This document shows positions 26,746-35,629 of a DNA stretch of 64,000 nucleotides, one piece after another (position 1 is the first letter of the stretch; the number at the start of each line of letters is the position of its first letter). The position numbers were made by a program, and so were the translations under genes. The DNA comes from Sedimentisphaerales bacterium (GTDB lineage Bacteria > Planctomycetota > Phycisphaerae > Sedimentisphaerales > SM23-30): contig JANQJS010000049.1 of NCBI GenBank assembly GCA_028281535.1, positions 163,765 through 227,764 on the forward strand, in the 5' to 3' direction. A model generated the notes under the pieces. It did no database searches and was not told where the DNA came from. It worked only from the letters and a program-made list of their open reading frames with translations.

Positions 26746-28026
26746 ATGTCTGAATTGCTTATCAAAGATGGCCGTGTGATTGATCCGGCAAATAAGATTG
26801 ATACTGTTTCTGATGTTTTGATTCGTGAAGGAAAGATCGCTGAGATTGGAAGTGTTAAAGCGTCTGGTGAGATGAAAACCATTGATGCTAAAGACAAATA
26901 TGTGGTTCCTGGTTTAATCGATTTGCATGTACATTTTCGCGAGCCAGGTGATGAAGGTAAGGAGACGATTGCCAGCGGGTCACATGCCGCGGTAGCTGGT
27001 GGTTTTACCTCTGTAGCTTGTATGCCCAATACGCAACCTACGATCGATAATGAGGCTACGGTCGAGTATGTTTATCGTCAGGCGGCTGAGGCAAATCTAG
27101 CAAATGTGTATGCCACGGGTGCGATTACCAAAGGGCGTGATGGAGAAGAGCTTGCAGAGATGGGCCAGATGGTTCGTGGAGGAGTGGTGGCATTTACCGA
27201 TGATGGAACGGGTGTTCAGGATTCGGGTGTTATGCTCAAAGCTTTTCAATATGCCAGTATGTTTGATAAAGTGATTATGCAGCACTGTCAAGATGATGCG
27301 ATTGCTGGGAATGGTTGTATGAACTCTGGTTATCAAGCGACTGTGTTAGGATTGCCTGGCATGAGCCCTTTAGCCGAGGAACTCATGATTGCTCGTGATT
27401 TACTGTTGGTTCAGCAGACCAAAGCTCGATATCATGTACAACATTTGTCGACAAAGAAAGCTGCTCAAATTATTCGTGAAGCTAAGCAGCAAGGGATTGC
27501 TGTGACAACAGAAGTGAGTCCTCACCACTTACTTTTGACTGAAGATTGTTGTGTTGGCTATGATACCAATTATAAAATGAATCCACCTTTACGACGTCAG
27601 GAAGATGTTGATGCTATGCGACAGGCTGTGGCAGATGGTACGATTGATTGTCTGGCGACGGATCATGCACCGCATCTGAGTAGCGAAAAAGAACTGGAAT
27701 TTTTTAATGCACCACCTGGGATTTTAGGTTTAGAGTGTGCTTTGGGGCTTTATGTCAAAGCCTTAATTGATACCAAGACGATTGATTGGCCTCGAATGAT
27801 TGCCATGATGACACATATTCCTGCGGACATTTTAAGTATCGATAAAGGGACTTTGGCGATAGGAGCTGATGCGGATGTGACCATTATCGATCCAACTAGT
27901 CCCTGGCAGGTAGATGTTGAAAAATTTTATTCCAAGAGCCGAAATTGTCCATTTCATGGATGGGATTTGACGGCTCGAGCTACGCATACCATCGTGGGTG
28001 GCGAAATAAAGTTTCAATTGGGCTAA
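26746..28026 (+). CDS. pyrC: Dihydroorotase (class I)
   Basis: Cyclises carbamoyl aspartate to dihydroorotate. Zinc-binding DLHVHFREPG lies near residue 58, then CMPNTQPTID near 92, a further metal His in HHLLLT near 265, and catalytic Asp in ATDHAPHLSS near 302; 426 aa is typical. The genes pyrB-pyrC are packed with 3-nt gaps, and the YacP-type gene starts 3 nt after pyrC, so all three are one operon. Confidence 0.95.
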   Translation: MSELLIKDGRVIDPANKIDTVSDVLIREGKIAEIGSVKASGEMKTIDAKDKYVVPGLIDLHVHFREPGDEGKETIASGSHAAVAGGFTSVACMPNTQPTIDNEATVEYVYRQAAEANLANVYATGAITKGRDGEELAEMGQMVRGGVVAFTDDGTGVQDSGVMLKAFQYASMFDKVIMQHCQDDAIAGNGCMNSGYQATVLGLPGMSPLAEELMIARDLLLVQQTKARYHVQHLSTKKAAQIIREAKQQGIAVTTEVSPHHLLLTEDCCVGYDTNYKMNPPLRRQEDVDAMRQAVADGTIDCLATDHAPHLSSEKELEFFNAPPGILGLECALGLYVKALIDTKTIDWPRMIAMMTHIPADILSIDKGTLAIGADADVTIIDPTSPWQVDVEKFYSKSRNCPFHGWDLTARATHTIVGGEIKFQLG

Positions 28027-28029
28027 ACC

Positions 28030-28548
28030 ATGCCTTATCTGTTTGACGGATATAATCTTTACCATGCTATGCGTAAAGTCTCTGAGGAGTTTGCCTCTCT
28101 TACCCCTAAAATGATGTCTGCAGTGCTTAGTGAAGATTTGAAGGGCATGAAAGAAAAGGGGATCATTGTCTTTGATGGGCGAGCGTTACGAGGAGACTTG
28201 GAATCTTATAAACAAATGGGACCTGTGACCATTCTTTATAGCGGCGTCAAATCAGATGCTGATACCCGCATCGAAGAATTAATCAAAGACAATACTGCAC
28301 CAAAGCGACTGGTTGTTGTCAGCAGTGATCACCGAATTAAGCGAGCTGGAAGACGACGGCGTGCTAAAATATTAACATCACTGGAATATATTGATGCCTT
28401 GTTTTATCGGTTGAGCAGGCCTGCTCCCGTGCGTGAGCCTAAAGAGAAGCGGTTGGGTGTTGAGCAAGGGCAATTGGATCAATGGTTGGATTTATTTGGG
28501 ATTGAAAAAGAAGATCCATCAGATGATCCGATGGATTGGGTGCTTTAG
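28030..28548 (+). CDS. NYN/PIN-like ribonuclease of the YacP/Rae1 family
   Basis: A 172-aa protein starting YLFDGYNLYHA, the first acidic site of the NYN nuclease fold, with IIVFDGRALRGD near 43, SGVKSDADTRIEELI near 75 and VVVSSDHRIKRAGRRRRAK near 97. Bacillus Rae1 of this family cleaves mRNA on the ribosome. The C-terminal tail (about 135-172) is acidic and not conserved. It is the last gene of the pyrB-pyrC unit; a link to pyrimidine metabolism is not evident. Its last 4 nt overlap the convergent gene's stop. Confidence 0.82.
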   Translation: MPYLFDGYNLYHAMRKVSEEFASLTPKMMSAVLSEDLKGMKEKGIIVFDGRALRGDLESYKQMGPVTILYSGVKSDADTRIEELIKDNTAPKRLVVVSSDHRIKRAGRRRRAKILTSLEYIDALFYRLSRPAPVREPKEKRLGVEQGQLDQWLDLFGIEKEDPSDDPMDWVL

Positions 28549-28949
28549 TCTTGGAGTATTTTATCTTTTAGTTTTGGTATGTCTGGTAAATAGCTGTAAT
28601 GATCGCTTAAGAAGCTTTCCATGATGAAACTGGGGGAGCGTTCGGTGTCCCAATCATGTAATTTTGATGACATGATTTCTTCCATGATATTTAAGTTATC
28701 AGGTACATCGTTTTCTTGCTGCCATTGAAGTTGTTTGAATTGAATATCCACACGTTTGAAGAAATATTCGAGCATAATTTCGATATCACATTTTGTAAAC
28801 CCATCGAATTCAAATGGGTCGTCGAATTGCCCATCTAGCATATACATTTTCTGTATCTCAGCGTATTCATGATTGAATGCCTGAGCCCACAAAGGATCTT
28901 TCGATTTGTGTTTACAGATTTCTATAATATTTTTAGAAAAATGTGACAA
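28545..28949 (-). CDS. Hypothetical acidic cytosolic protein
   Basis: A 134-aa soluble protein rich in Asp, Glu, Phe and Tyr (for example DGQFDDPFEFDG) with no signal peptide, membrane segment or recognised domain. It converges with the YacP-type gene, overlapping by 4 nt. Codon use looks native. Function unknown. Confidence 0.5.
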   Translation of the reverse strand: MSHFSKNIIEICKHKSKDPLWAQAFNHEYAEIQKMYMLDGQFDDPFEFDGFTKCDIEIMLEYFFKRVDIQFKQLQWQQENDVPDNLNIMEEIMSSKLHDWDTERSPSFIMESFLSDHYSYLPDIPKLKDKILQD

Positions 28950-29320
28950 CGCTTATACTTTTACTTTCTCTTGTTTTTGGTAAATCAACGGCCCCGTAAA
29001 CCTCACCCTTGGGCAGTATCTTTTATCGTCTAATTAATCTCATGAAATCATTTTATTTTAACTAAATTAACATAACTGCTTAGCAGCTCTCCGTTAAAGT
29101 AATAAAAGATATGATATAGTCATATTCTGTCAAATCACATTAATCAAAATAAGGAAAAGAAATTAAAAGTTCTCTCCGAAATATGACAAAATAGCAAAGT
29201 TAATATGCTTCTTATAATTCCATCAAATATTCTGAGTTAAACTGGAGCAGTTCAACTAAAACATTGCGGAGTGGAGAAGATGGGCAAGTTGTTTGTATGG
29301 GTCCTATAATATGTCGAGAT
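28950..29320. other. AT-rich intergenic region, nothing recognised
   Basis: About 370 bases, strongly AT-rich except for a short GC-richer stretch near 28990-29015. No supported ORF, RNA gene or terminator is seen; the promoter of the 134-aa gene presumably lies near 28960-29000 on the minus strand. Confidence 0.4.
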
Positions 29321-29710
29321 TTATTTCTTGGTATATTTATAGAGATAATATTCCGCGTCGACAACGATTTTTTCGCTCTCTGATTTTTGCTGTGAGAATT
29401 TGACCGTGATAGTATAGACGATGTTTTTGTTTTTCTTTCCTGTGGGTTTACTTTCAGCGTCCAGGACAATGACATATTTGAATCCTTGTTCCACGGCTAG
29501 TTCAGCTGCACGTCGATAACAGTTTTCCTGAGCCCATTCTTCTTCGGTATATTCATTGCCATAGAAGCGTATCGTAAAAGTCTCTCGAGACAACCTGACG
29601 TCGCTATAACCAAATCCACGATCTTTACGAGGTTTATATTCCGTTGCACAGCTAATCATGCTTAGCGAGATATATAGGATAATGATGGTATTTAAGTATT
29701 TATTTTTCAT
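29321..29710 (-). CDS. CC0125/CC1285-type lipoprotein
   Basis: A small exported protein (129 aa) with a lipobox LSMISC giving a lipid-modified Cys near residue 21. The mature part has GYSDVRLSRETFTIRFYGNEY then RRAAELAVEQGFKYVIV, matching a widespread family of small lipoproteins typified by Caulobacter CC0125/CC1285. ATG 29710 has AAAGGA 7 nt upstream, better than the ATG nine codons earlier. The function of the family is unknown; location is the membrane face toward the periplasm. Confidence 0.75.
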   Translation of the reverse strand: MKNKYLNTIIILYISLSMISCATEYKPRKDRGFGYSDVRLSRETFTIRFYGNEYTEEEWAQENCYRRAAELAVEQGFKYVIVLDAESKPTGKKNKNIVYTITVKFSQQKSESEKIVVDAEYYLYKYTKK

Positions 29711-30058
29711 GAAGTGTTCCTTTATGATTTTATGCATTATACGTCATAAAGACTATCGGTATGTCGATTGGAATGAATTTACTAAACTGCCATTTTGAAC
29801 ATATGTACTCTAGAGTATTGACAGGGGCAATGTCCGATTTTAGAGGGAATTATTATTGTGACTATCAAGTCTTAAAAGAGATGGTCCGTTTATTTGTTAT
29901 CGGTAGTAATATTCAATCGTTCTTCAAAAAATCCTCGTTATTATCGGATCAAACACGATGTAATGATTTTAGGCATAGATATGATTTATCTCTTTGTTTG
30001 ACAATGAAATGAGCCGAATAATAGTGAGTAAACTTATATCCATGATTGGGAGGTATTC
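29711..30058. other. Intergenic region without a supported gene
   Basis: About 350 bases between the lipoprotein (minus) and the repeat protein (plus). One 83-codon open frame (29761-30012) has no ribosome-binding site or protein-like composition. A TTGACA at 29998-30003 with TAATAG 15 nt later is a weak promoter candidate for the plus-strand genes. Confidence 0.35.
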
Positions 30059-31033
30059 ATGTTTAAGCAATTAGAATTCAAGAAACTATGTGCCATAATA
30101 ATGTTTGTATTTGTGGTATGCCATGCTGAGGCCTTTGCTGAGAAAAAGGATTCTGATGTTACAATAGAAAACGTTTATCGACGTGCTGAGTATGCAACGC
30201 AATTATTAAATAAACTTGAATATGAATTAGGCATTTCTCGTAAACAGTATATTCATTTAGCAGTCAAAGATGTTTCATTACGCGAAGTTTACAGTCAAGC
30301 CAGGGTTTTTCTTTATAAGTCGGTTGATTTTTATGATCAAGTCGTACGATTAAACAAAACTTTATCGTTAAGCGATGTTGGTATACAAAAAATTTCATCT
30401 GCAGATGTTAAGATGTTAGTTGATTTATCCATCGAGCGATTGCTGAAATGTTATGATTATTTAAATATTTCATTGCCATCGATTCAAATTATTAATAGTG
30501 ACGGAAAAACAGTTTTGGATGTTTTCAGGAAAATCAATCTAGCAAATCAAAAACTGGCATTTTTAAATCCACGAAATATTCAACCTAATCAAGTATATAT
30601 GGAAGTTATGGATGCAATAGGTTATGTGACTCAACTGAATTCAACGTTTCCAAATCAAATGGATTTAGATGATGCGCCATTGGAAAAAGGCAAGACACCA
30701 AGAGATGTCTATAATAATTTGTTAGATTGTTATAATCAAATAGAGGATATAGCCAAAGCATCTAAGCTGCAAGTGATGAAAATTGATGGCGTCGATTTTA
30801 GTGAAAGTCAGGTGTTTCCGAGTGACGTCATTGATTTAATTGCGATAATTAAAACCGAAGTGAGTTATATGCATTCACTGCATCCTGAAACAAACAAGCC
30901 GTTTCCTGCCTATTTACCAGGCTTTAAAACACCATCACATGTATACCAGAAAACAGAATTGTTAAAAAGACAACTAAAACTTTTAAAGCAGAATACGACC
31001 CAATATCCTAAATGGATCATCCAAAGGGATTAA
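30059..31033 (+). CDS. Periplasmic protein with five or six short internal repeats, partner of the following kinase
   Basis: After a signal peptide (IMFVFVVCHAEAFA) the 324-aa protein contains repeats of about 45-60 residues with a shared VY/VF helix start: TIENVYRRAEYATQLLNKL, SLREVYSQARVFLYKSV, TVLDVFRKINLANQKLAFL, TPRDVYNNLLDCYNQIEDI and TPSHVYQKTELLKRQLKLL. All are helical; no named domain was recognised. Its stop is 3 nt before the hybrid kinase start, so the pair is one operon, and a role as periplasmic ligand-binding or modulator subunit of that kinase is inferred. GGGAGG precedes the ATG. Confidence 0.65.
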   Translation: MFKQLEFKKLCAIIMFVFVVCHAEAFAEKKDSDVTIENVYRRAEYATQLLNKLEYELGISRKQYIHLAVKDVSLREVYSQARVFLYKSVDFYDQVVRLNKTLSLSDVGIQKISSADVKMLVDLSIERLLKCYDYLNISLPSIQIINSDGKTVLDVFRKINLANQKLAFLNPRNIQPNQVYMEVMDAIGYVTQLNSTFPNQMDLDDAPLEKGKTPRDVYNNLLDCYNQIEDIAKASKLQVMKIDGVDFSESQVFPSDVIDLIAIIKTEVSYMHSLHPETNKPFPAYLPGFKTPSHVYQKTELLKRQLKLLKQNTTQYPKWIIQRD

Positions 31034-31036
31034 GTT

Positions 31037-33790
31037 TTGCAAGTTGAAACGGAAAAACAAATACACCCACGACGAAATCATAAGTCCTTTTATCGGGTGC
31101 TGTTTAAATCGTATCTTACGATTGTATTGATATCCAGTAGCTTCTTTCTTGTGTTATTGGGTAGTTTACTTTATTTTCGCCAACAGCTTGAGCAGCAAGT
31201 TCGCATTCAAATTCCACTGAAGAACAGTGCCATGGAAATAAAAGAAGGGGTCTATCAGTCTATGGCAGCTATCGAAGGATGGATGTCATTACCCGATGAA
31301 AAATTTATCGCATTACGGGAAAAAGCTTGGAAGAAAACAATACATCCGAATGTTACGCTAATGAAATCGTTGATGCAACAGCATGATGATATGCCTGAGA
31401 AATTTGATTTTGATTCATTTGAGAAGTCGTTAAATCAATTGTATCTATGTGAGTGGTGGCTTGAACAGGTAACTCACACACCCGGTCAAGTTAAGACGGA
31501 TCATGTCTTTTCCAATAAAATTACCAATTCATTTGAGCGAATTTATGCCTTGATTTCTATGATTATTGATGAGGAGCATGCTCAGGGGAAATATAAATCA
31601 AACGATAATTTTTTAGTATTTGCAAATTTTCGAGGACTTATATCAAAGAATAATATTAATAATCTGCGTTATCTACAAAACAAGATGAATTCTGATCGAA
31701 TAAATTATATTAGAAATATCGATCTTCTTCGAGATTATATTAATAAAATGACGGGGTTTTCTGATAACTTATCATTGCGACAAAAGGACTTGTTGCAACT
31801 TTTAGCTCAAGAATTTGATATTTATGTCCAAAACTGTATGGTGATGTTTGATTTGCGATTGCATAAAGATTGGGATTTGTCTCAGGAATTGTTTGTTGAA
31901 CGGATTATTCCTCTAAGTGAATCTCTTCAAATTGAGGTGAGTAATCTAGTAAATTATTTTCGTGATACTTTATCTGCGACAAATGAGAAAATTTCAAAAA
32001 ATAGTCATAGCTTAGTCGTTTTGATTATTGCTGAAATATTTATCTTAATTATTCTTTCTGTGTATTTTGCTAAAACGTCTAGTAATAAGTTTGTTGATCC
32101 TGTCAATAAGCTGATTAATGCTACTCATGAGATTTCACAAGGACATTTTGATAAAATTAATATTGGTGGTATTAATGAATTTGAGCAACTCGCTAACGAG
32201 TTCGTGAAAATGAATCAGGCCATTGAAAAGTCTGTACAAGAAATAAAAAATCAAGCGGAGGCCATTGATCAGCATGCGATTGTGAGCATCGCAGATATTG
32301 ATGGTAATATTATTTATGCGAATGATAAGTTCTGTGAAATTAGTCAATATCAACGCGAAGAACTTATTGGGAAAAACCATCGAATTATAAAAAGTGGTGA
32401 GCATTCCAAAGAATTCTGGCAAGAAATGTGGAACACGATTTCAAATGGGCACGTATGGCAAGGTCTTGTGAAAAATAAAGCGAAAGATGGCAGTATCTAT
32501 TGGGTCGATTCAACCATAGTGCCTTTTATGGATTCGAATAATAATATATCCAAGTATGTTGCGATTCGTCGCGATATTACAAATCAAAAACAGCTTGAAG
32601 AAGAAATGAAAGAAACGGTTGAAAAAGCTTTACAGGCAGAAAAAAGTAAAAGTGAATTCTTAGCTAATATGAGTCATGAAATTCGTACGCCCATGAACTC
32701 GATTTTAGGATTCTCTGAATTGTTACTCGAAATGGAAATGGCTGAAGAGCAAAAAGATTATGTCGAAACGATTGATCGTAGCGCTAATTCTTTATTGGTT
32801 CTCTTAAATGACATCTTGGATTTTTCAAAAATTGAAGCAGGTAAACTTGAGCTGGAATCATTACCATTTGATTTAAAAACCATTGCCAATGATGTTTGTG
32901 ATATGATTAAACCGAAACTACAGGGTGATGTAGAGCTTCAATTTTATTATGATGAAAATCTGCCCGATCGATTGCAGGGCGATTCAGCGCGTTTACGACA
33001 AGTTCTTGTAAATTTATTAGGTAATGCTGCCAAATTTACCGAGCAAGGTGAAATTAAACTAAGCATCGAAAATCTTCGGATGGATCAGAATGAGGCCATA
33101 GTGAAATTTTCGGTGTCAGACACAGGCATTGGTATCTGCAAGTCGCAAAAAGATAATATTTTTGAAGAGTTTTCGCAAGCAGACGGAAGTACGACCAGAA
33201 AGTATGGTGGTACGGGGCTAGGTTTGGCTATTTCAAGAAGGATTGTTGGATTGATGAATGGACAATTAGATCTTGAAAGTGAGTTAGGGCAAGGAAGTGT
33301 TTTTTACTTTTGTGTCCGTCTGCCTCTTGTTGATGATTCTACACTACCAAATAATGTTGAAACCATCTCGTCGTCTGAGCATTGGAACCAAGATTCCGAT
33401 CAGGAGATATCACTCGATATTCTTGTGGCTGAAGATAACAAAGTGAATCAGAAGCTCATTGAAAAAATGTTAACAAAGTTAGGCCATAACGTAGAGATTG
33501 CAAATGATGGTTTTGCTGTTATTGATAAAATGAACAGTGATCATCACTATGATCTGATATTTATGGATATGCAAATGCCCAATATGAATGGATTAGAGGC
33601 CACTCAGGTTATTCGACTGCAAGGCAATCAGAGGATCCCGATTATTGCCTTGACAGCAAATGCATTTGAATCCGATCGAGAAGAATGTTTTTCGGCCGGG
33701 ATGAATGATTTTGTGGCCAAGCCGATAAAAGCAAATGAGATAAAAAGAGTTATCCATAAGTGGAGTCGTGACAAAATCCAGCCTTCATAA
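31037..33790 (+). CDS. HAMP-PAS hybrid sensor histidine kinase/response regulator
   Basis: A 917-aa kinase: membrane helix (about 25-48), long helical periplasmic sensor domain (about 50-325), second helix (about 328-346), HAMP (about 350-400), PAS with PAC (about 410-520, IADIDGNIIYANDKFCEIS and YVAIRRDITNQK), coiled linker, HisKA with SHEIRTPMNSILGFSELL near 552, HATPase_c (SDTGIGICKSQKDNIFEEFS, GGTGLGLAISRR) and receiver (about 795-910, AEDNKVNQK; FMDMQMPNMNG holds the Asp). The start is TTG 31037, with AAAGGG 8 nt upstream. It is coupled to the periplasmic repeat protein before it. There is no DNA-binding output. Confidence 0.9.
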   Translation: MQVETEKQIHPRRNHKSFYRVLFKSYLTIVLISSSFFLVLLGSLLYFRQQLEQQVRIQIPLKNSAMEIKEGVYQSMAAIEGWMSLPDEKFIALREKAWKKTIHPNVTLMKSLMQQHDDMPEKFDFDSFEKSLNQLYLCEWWLEQVTHTPGQVKTDHVFSNKITNSFERIYALISMIIDEEHAQGKYKSNDNFLVFANFRGLISKNNINNLRYLQNKMNSDRINYIRNIDLLRDYINKMTGFSDNLSLRQKDLLQLLAQEFDIYVQNCMVMFDLRLHKDWDLSQELFVERIIPLSESLQIEVSNLVNYFRDTLSATNEKISKNSHSLVVLIIAEIFILIILSVYFAKTSSNKFVDPVNKLINATHEISQGHFDKINIGGINEFEQLANEFVKMNQAIEKSVQEIKNQAEAIDQHAIVSIADIDGNIIYANDKFCEISQYQREELIGKNHRIIKSGEHSKEFWQEMWNTISNGHVWQGLVKNKAKDGSIYWVDSTIVPFMDSNNNISKYVAIRRDITNQKQLEEEMKETVEKALQAEKSKSEFLANMSHEIRTPMNSILGFSELLLEMEMAEEQKDYVETIDRSANSLLVLLNDILDFSKIEAGKLELESLPFDLKTIANDVCDMIKPKLQGDVELQFYYDENLPDRLQGDSARLRQVLVNLLGNAAKFTEQGEIKLSIENLRMDQNEAIVKFSVSDTGIGICKSQKDNIFEEFSQADGSTTRKYGGTGLGLAISRRIVGLMNGQLDLESELGQGSVFYFCVRLPLVDDSTLPNNVETISSSEHWNQDSDQEISLDILVAEDNKVNQKLIEKMLTKLGHNVEIANDGFAVIDKMNSDHHYDLIFMDMQMPNMNGLEATQVIRLQGNQRIPIIALTANAFESDREECFSAGMNDFVAKPIKANEIKRVIHKWSRDKIQPS

Positions 33791-33839
33791 TTGCGATCGG
33801 ATCGATTAGATATTTATTGCCGCAATTTCTATTGGAGCG

Positions 33840-33868
33840 TTGACAATTCATGCGGAAACTCGTATGAT
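33840..33868 (+). promoter_or_regulatory. Promoter for tRNA-Leu
   Basis: TTGACA (33840-33845), 17-bp spacer, TATGAT (33863-33868), about 90 nt before the tRNA. Confidence 0.75.
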
Positions 33869-33956
33869 ACTCTGCTAATTTTGCCTGAATTATCCTCGGT
33901 TGTGCTGGTGGATAATGATGTGTTTTGGAGTCATAACTCCTTGTAAATAAAGCCTT

Positions 33957-34039
33957 GCGGGCGTGGCGGAATTGGCAGACGCGCTAGATTTAGGATCTAG
34001 TGTCCTTGTGACGTGGAGGTTCGAGTCCTCTCGCCCGCA
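33957..34039 (+). tRNA. tRNA-Leu (anticodon UAG)
   Basis: The 83-nt sequence folds as a class II tRNA: acceptor GCGGGCG/CGCCCGC, anticodon stem CTAGA/TCTAG with loop TTTAGGA (anticodon TAG), a variable arm and T-loop GGTTCGAGTCC. The discriminator is A and CCA is not encoded. Confidence 0.95.
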
Positions 34040-34198
34040 TATTCTTTTCATTTCCATTTTTTCTGAATGATTCTGGATTATTTTCCATCATGATCTGCTA
34101 ATTCGTCGATTCGATTTTTCCGATTTATACAATAGAAGCAGGGGTGATATTTTGATCAAAACGAATAATATCGGACCTAAGAGCTACCCATCTGCTTT

Positions 34199-35617
34199 GT
34201 GTCGTTTCCTAAAGAATTGGATGATGTATCAATGCGATTGAAGCTGAATAATGATAAAACGCTTGCTCGATTAGATGTTGAAAGGCAACCTGTTGAGGAG
34301 ATAACGTCTGATTTTCTATTCGATTATTTGCAGAAGAATCAGGTCGTGATCACAGACGATGTTGAAAAAAGGATTCAGGAAATTATTGAAATGATTGCCA
34401 CTGAATCGTTTGTTGAGTATCCAGTCATTTCTCGAGGACGTTCTGCTGTGCCCTGCAAAAGTGGTTATTTCGAATGGTCAGAACAATGTGATCCTGAAAA
34501 ACGTCAGAAAGCAAATCATCCGGAAGGGGATGGACCTGAAGAATTTAATTACTACGATTATGTCAGTTTCTGTACCGTAAAAAAAGGGGATCTTATTGGT
34601 AAAATACATCCTCCTAAAGAGGGCGAGGATGGCGTTGATGTGTTTGGCCAGATTATCCCCATCGATCATTGTGATATATTTCAGATTGATATTGGTAAAA
34701 ATATCGAACTGGATATGGATGGTGTTTCATTGATTGCGCTTTGCGATGGTGTTCTTGAACAAAAGGACAATAAGGTATCAGTGGACCCTGTGTTGAATAT
34801 CGATTCTGATATAGATTTTTCTACGGGAAATATTCACTATCAGGGTGATGTTTACATTAAAGGCGATGTGAAAGATTTATTCGAAGTCAATGCAGAAGGT
34901 GATTTGTATATTGGTGGAACGATTGAAGCGGCAACGATTAAATGTGGTGGAAATTTGACGGTTCAAGGGGGAATATCTGCTAAAGATAAAGGCGTCATCG
35001 AAGTCAAAAAAGATCTTACCGCAAAATATATTTCCAATGCGACCGTTTGGGTTAAGGGAAATGTATTTTTGCATTCAGAAATGGTCAATAGTGAGTTGAA
35101 TTGTGGAGGTAAACTGGTTCTGGAACGAGCAGGGATTCGTGGGGGACGTGTTACAACTGCTAAAGCCATAGAAACTCCGGAAATCGGCAGCAGCCTGGGG
35201 ATTCAAACTGTCATTCGTCCTGGAATTGACCCATATCTTGAAAAACAGATGATGCGTGTTAATGCAAAGATTAAAGAACTTGAGCAAACCATTGCTGAAA
35301 AATCGGCTCAATTAAAAAAAATCATGGCGAATATCCCAGAGGGAACGTCGACCCCTCAAGCGGTTGAAATAGCAAAAACCTTAAAGCCTATTCATTTATC
35401 TTATAAAAAGTTAGTCAAAGCCTATGAAAAATTAGAACAGAAAATGAATAAGACATGCTGTCAGATTGTTATGATACATAAAACCGTTTACCCAGGTGTC
35501 GAGTTTGAGTCTCAGGAAACGTCTTACGAAATTAAAAGTGAATTACATGGACTTATGAAGTTGACGAAAAAATGTATCGATGGTTCAGATGAATTTGAAC
35601 TATCTAGTTTAAACTAA
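34199..35617 (+). CDS. FapA/DUF342-family protein
   Basis: A 472-aa protein of the DUF342 (FapA, formerly flagellar assembly protein A) family. An N-terminal domain contains RGRSAVPCKSGYF and a GDLIGKIHPP...GEDGVDVFGQ region (about 80-165), then right-handed beta-helix turns (about 195-340: GNIHYQGDVYIKGDVKD, GTIEAATIKCGGNLTVQGGI), then a coiled coil (about 345-415). The family is linked to polymer-shell or surface-assembly regulation; its molecular role is unsettled. The GTG start at 34199 has no clear ribosome-binding site; ATG 34232 is possible. It leads an operon with a kinase-like protein and a receiver protein (gaps 12 nt, then overlap). Confidence 0.82.
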   Translation: MSFPKELDDVSMRLKLNNDKTLARLDVERQPVEEITSDFLFDYLQKNQVVITDDVEKRIQEIIEMIATESFVEYPVISRGRSAVPCKSGYFEWSEQCDPEKRQKANHPEGDGPEEFNYYDYVSFCTVKKGDLIGKIHPPKEGEDGVDVFGQIIPIDHCDIFQIDIGKNIELDMDGVSLIALCDGVLEQKDNKVSVDPVLNIDSDIDFSTGNIHYQGDVYIKGDVKDLFEVNAEGDLYIGGTIEAATIKCGGNLTVQGGISAKDKGVIEVKKDLTAKYISNATVWVKGNVFLHSEMVNSELNCGGKLVLERAGIRGGRVTTAKAIETPEIGSSLGIQTVIRPGIDPYLEKQMMRVNAKIKELEQTIAEKSAQLKKIMANIPEGTSTPQAVEIAKTLKPIHLSYKKLVKAYEKLEQKMNKTCCQIVMIHKTVYPGVEFESQETSYEIKSELHGLMKLTKKCIDGSDEFELSSLN

Positions 35618-35629
35618 AGAGTACTTGTT

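Noticed and set aside
29761..30012. 83-codon ORF as a gene
   Set aside because: No start signal, unusual composition and no domain; likely chance.
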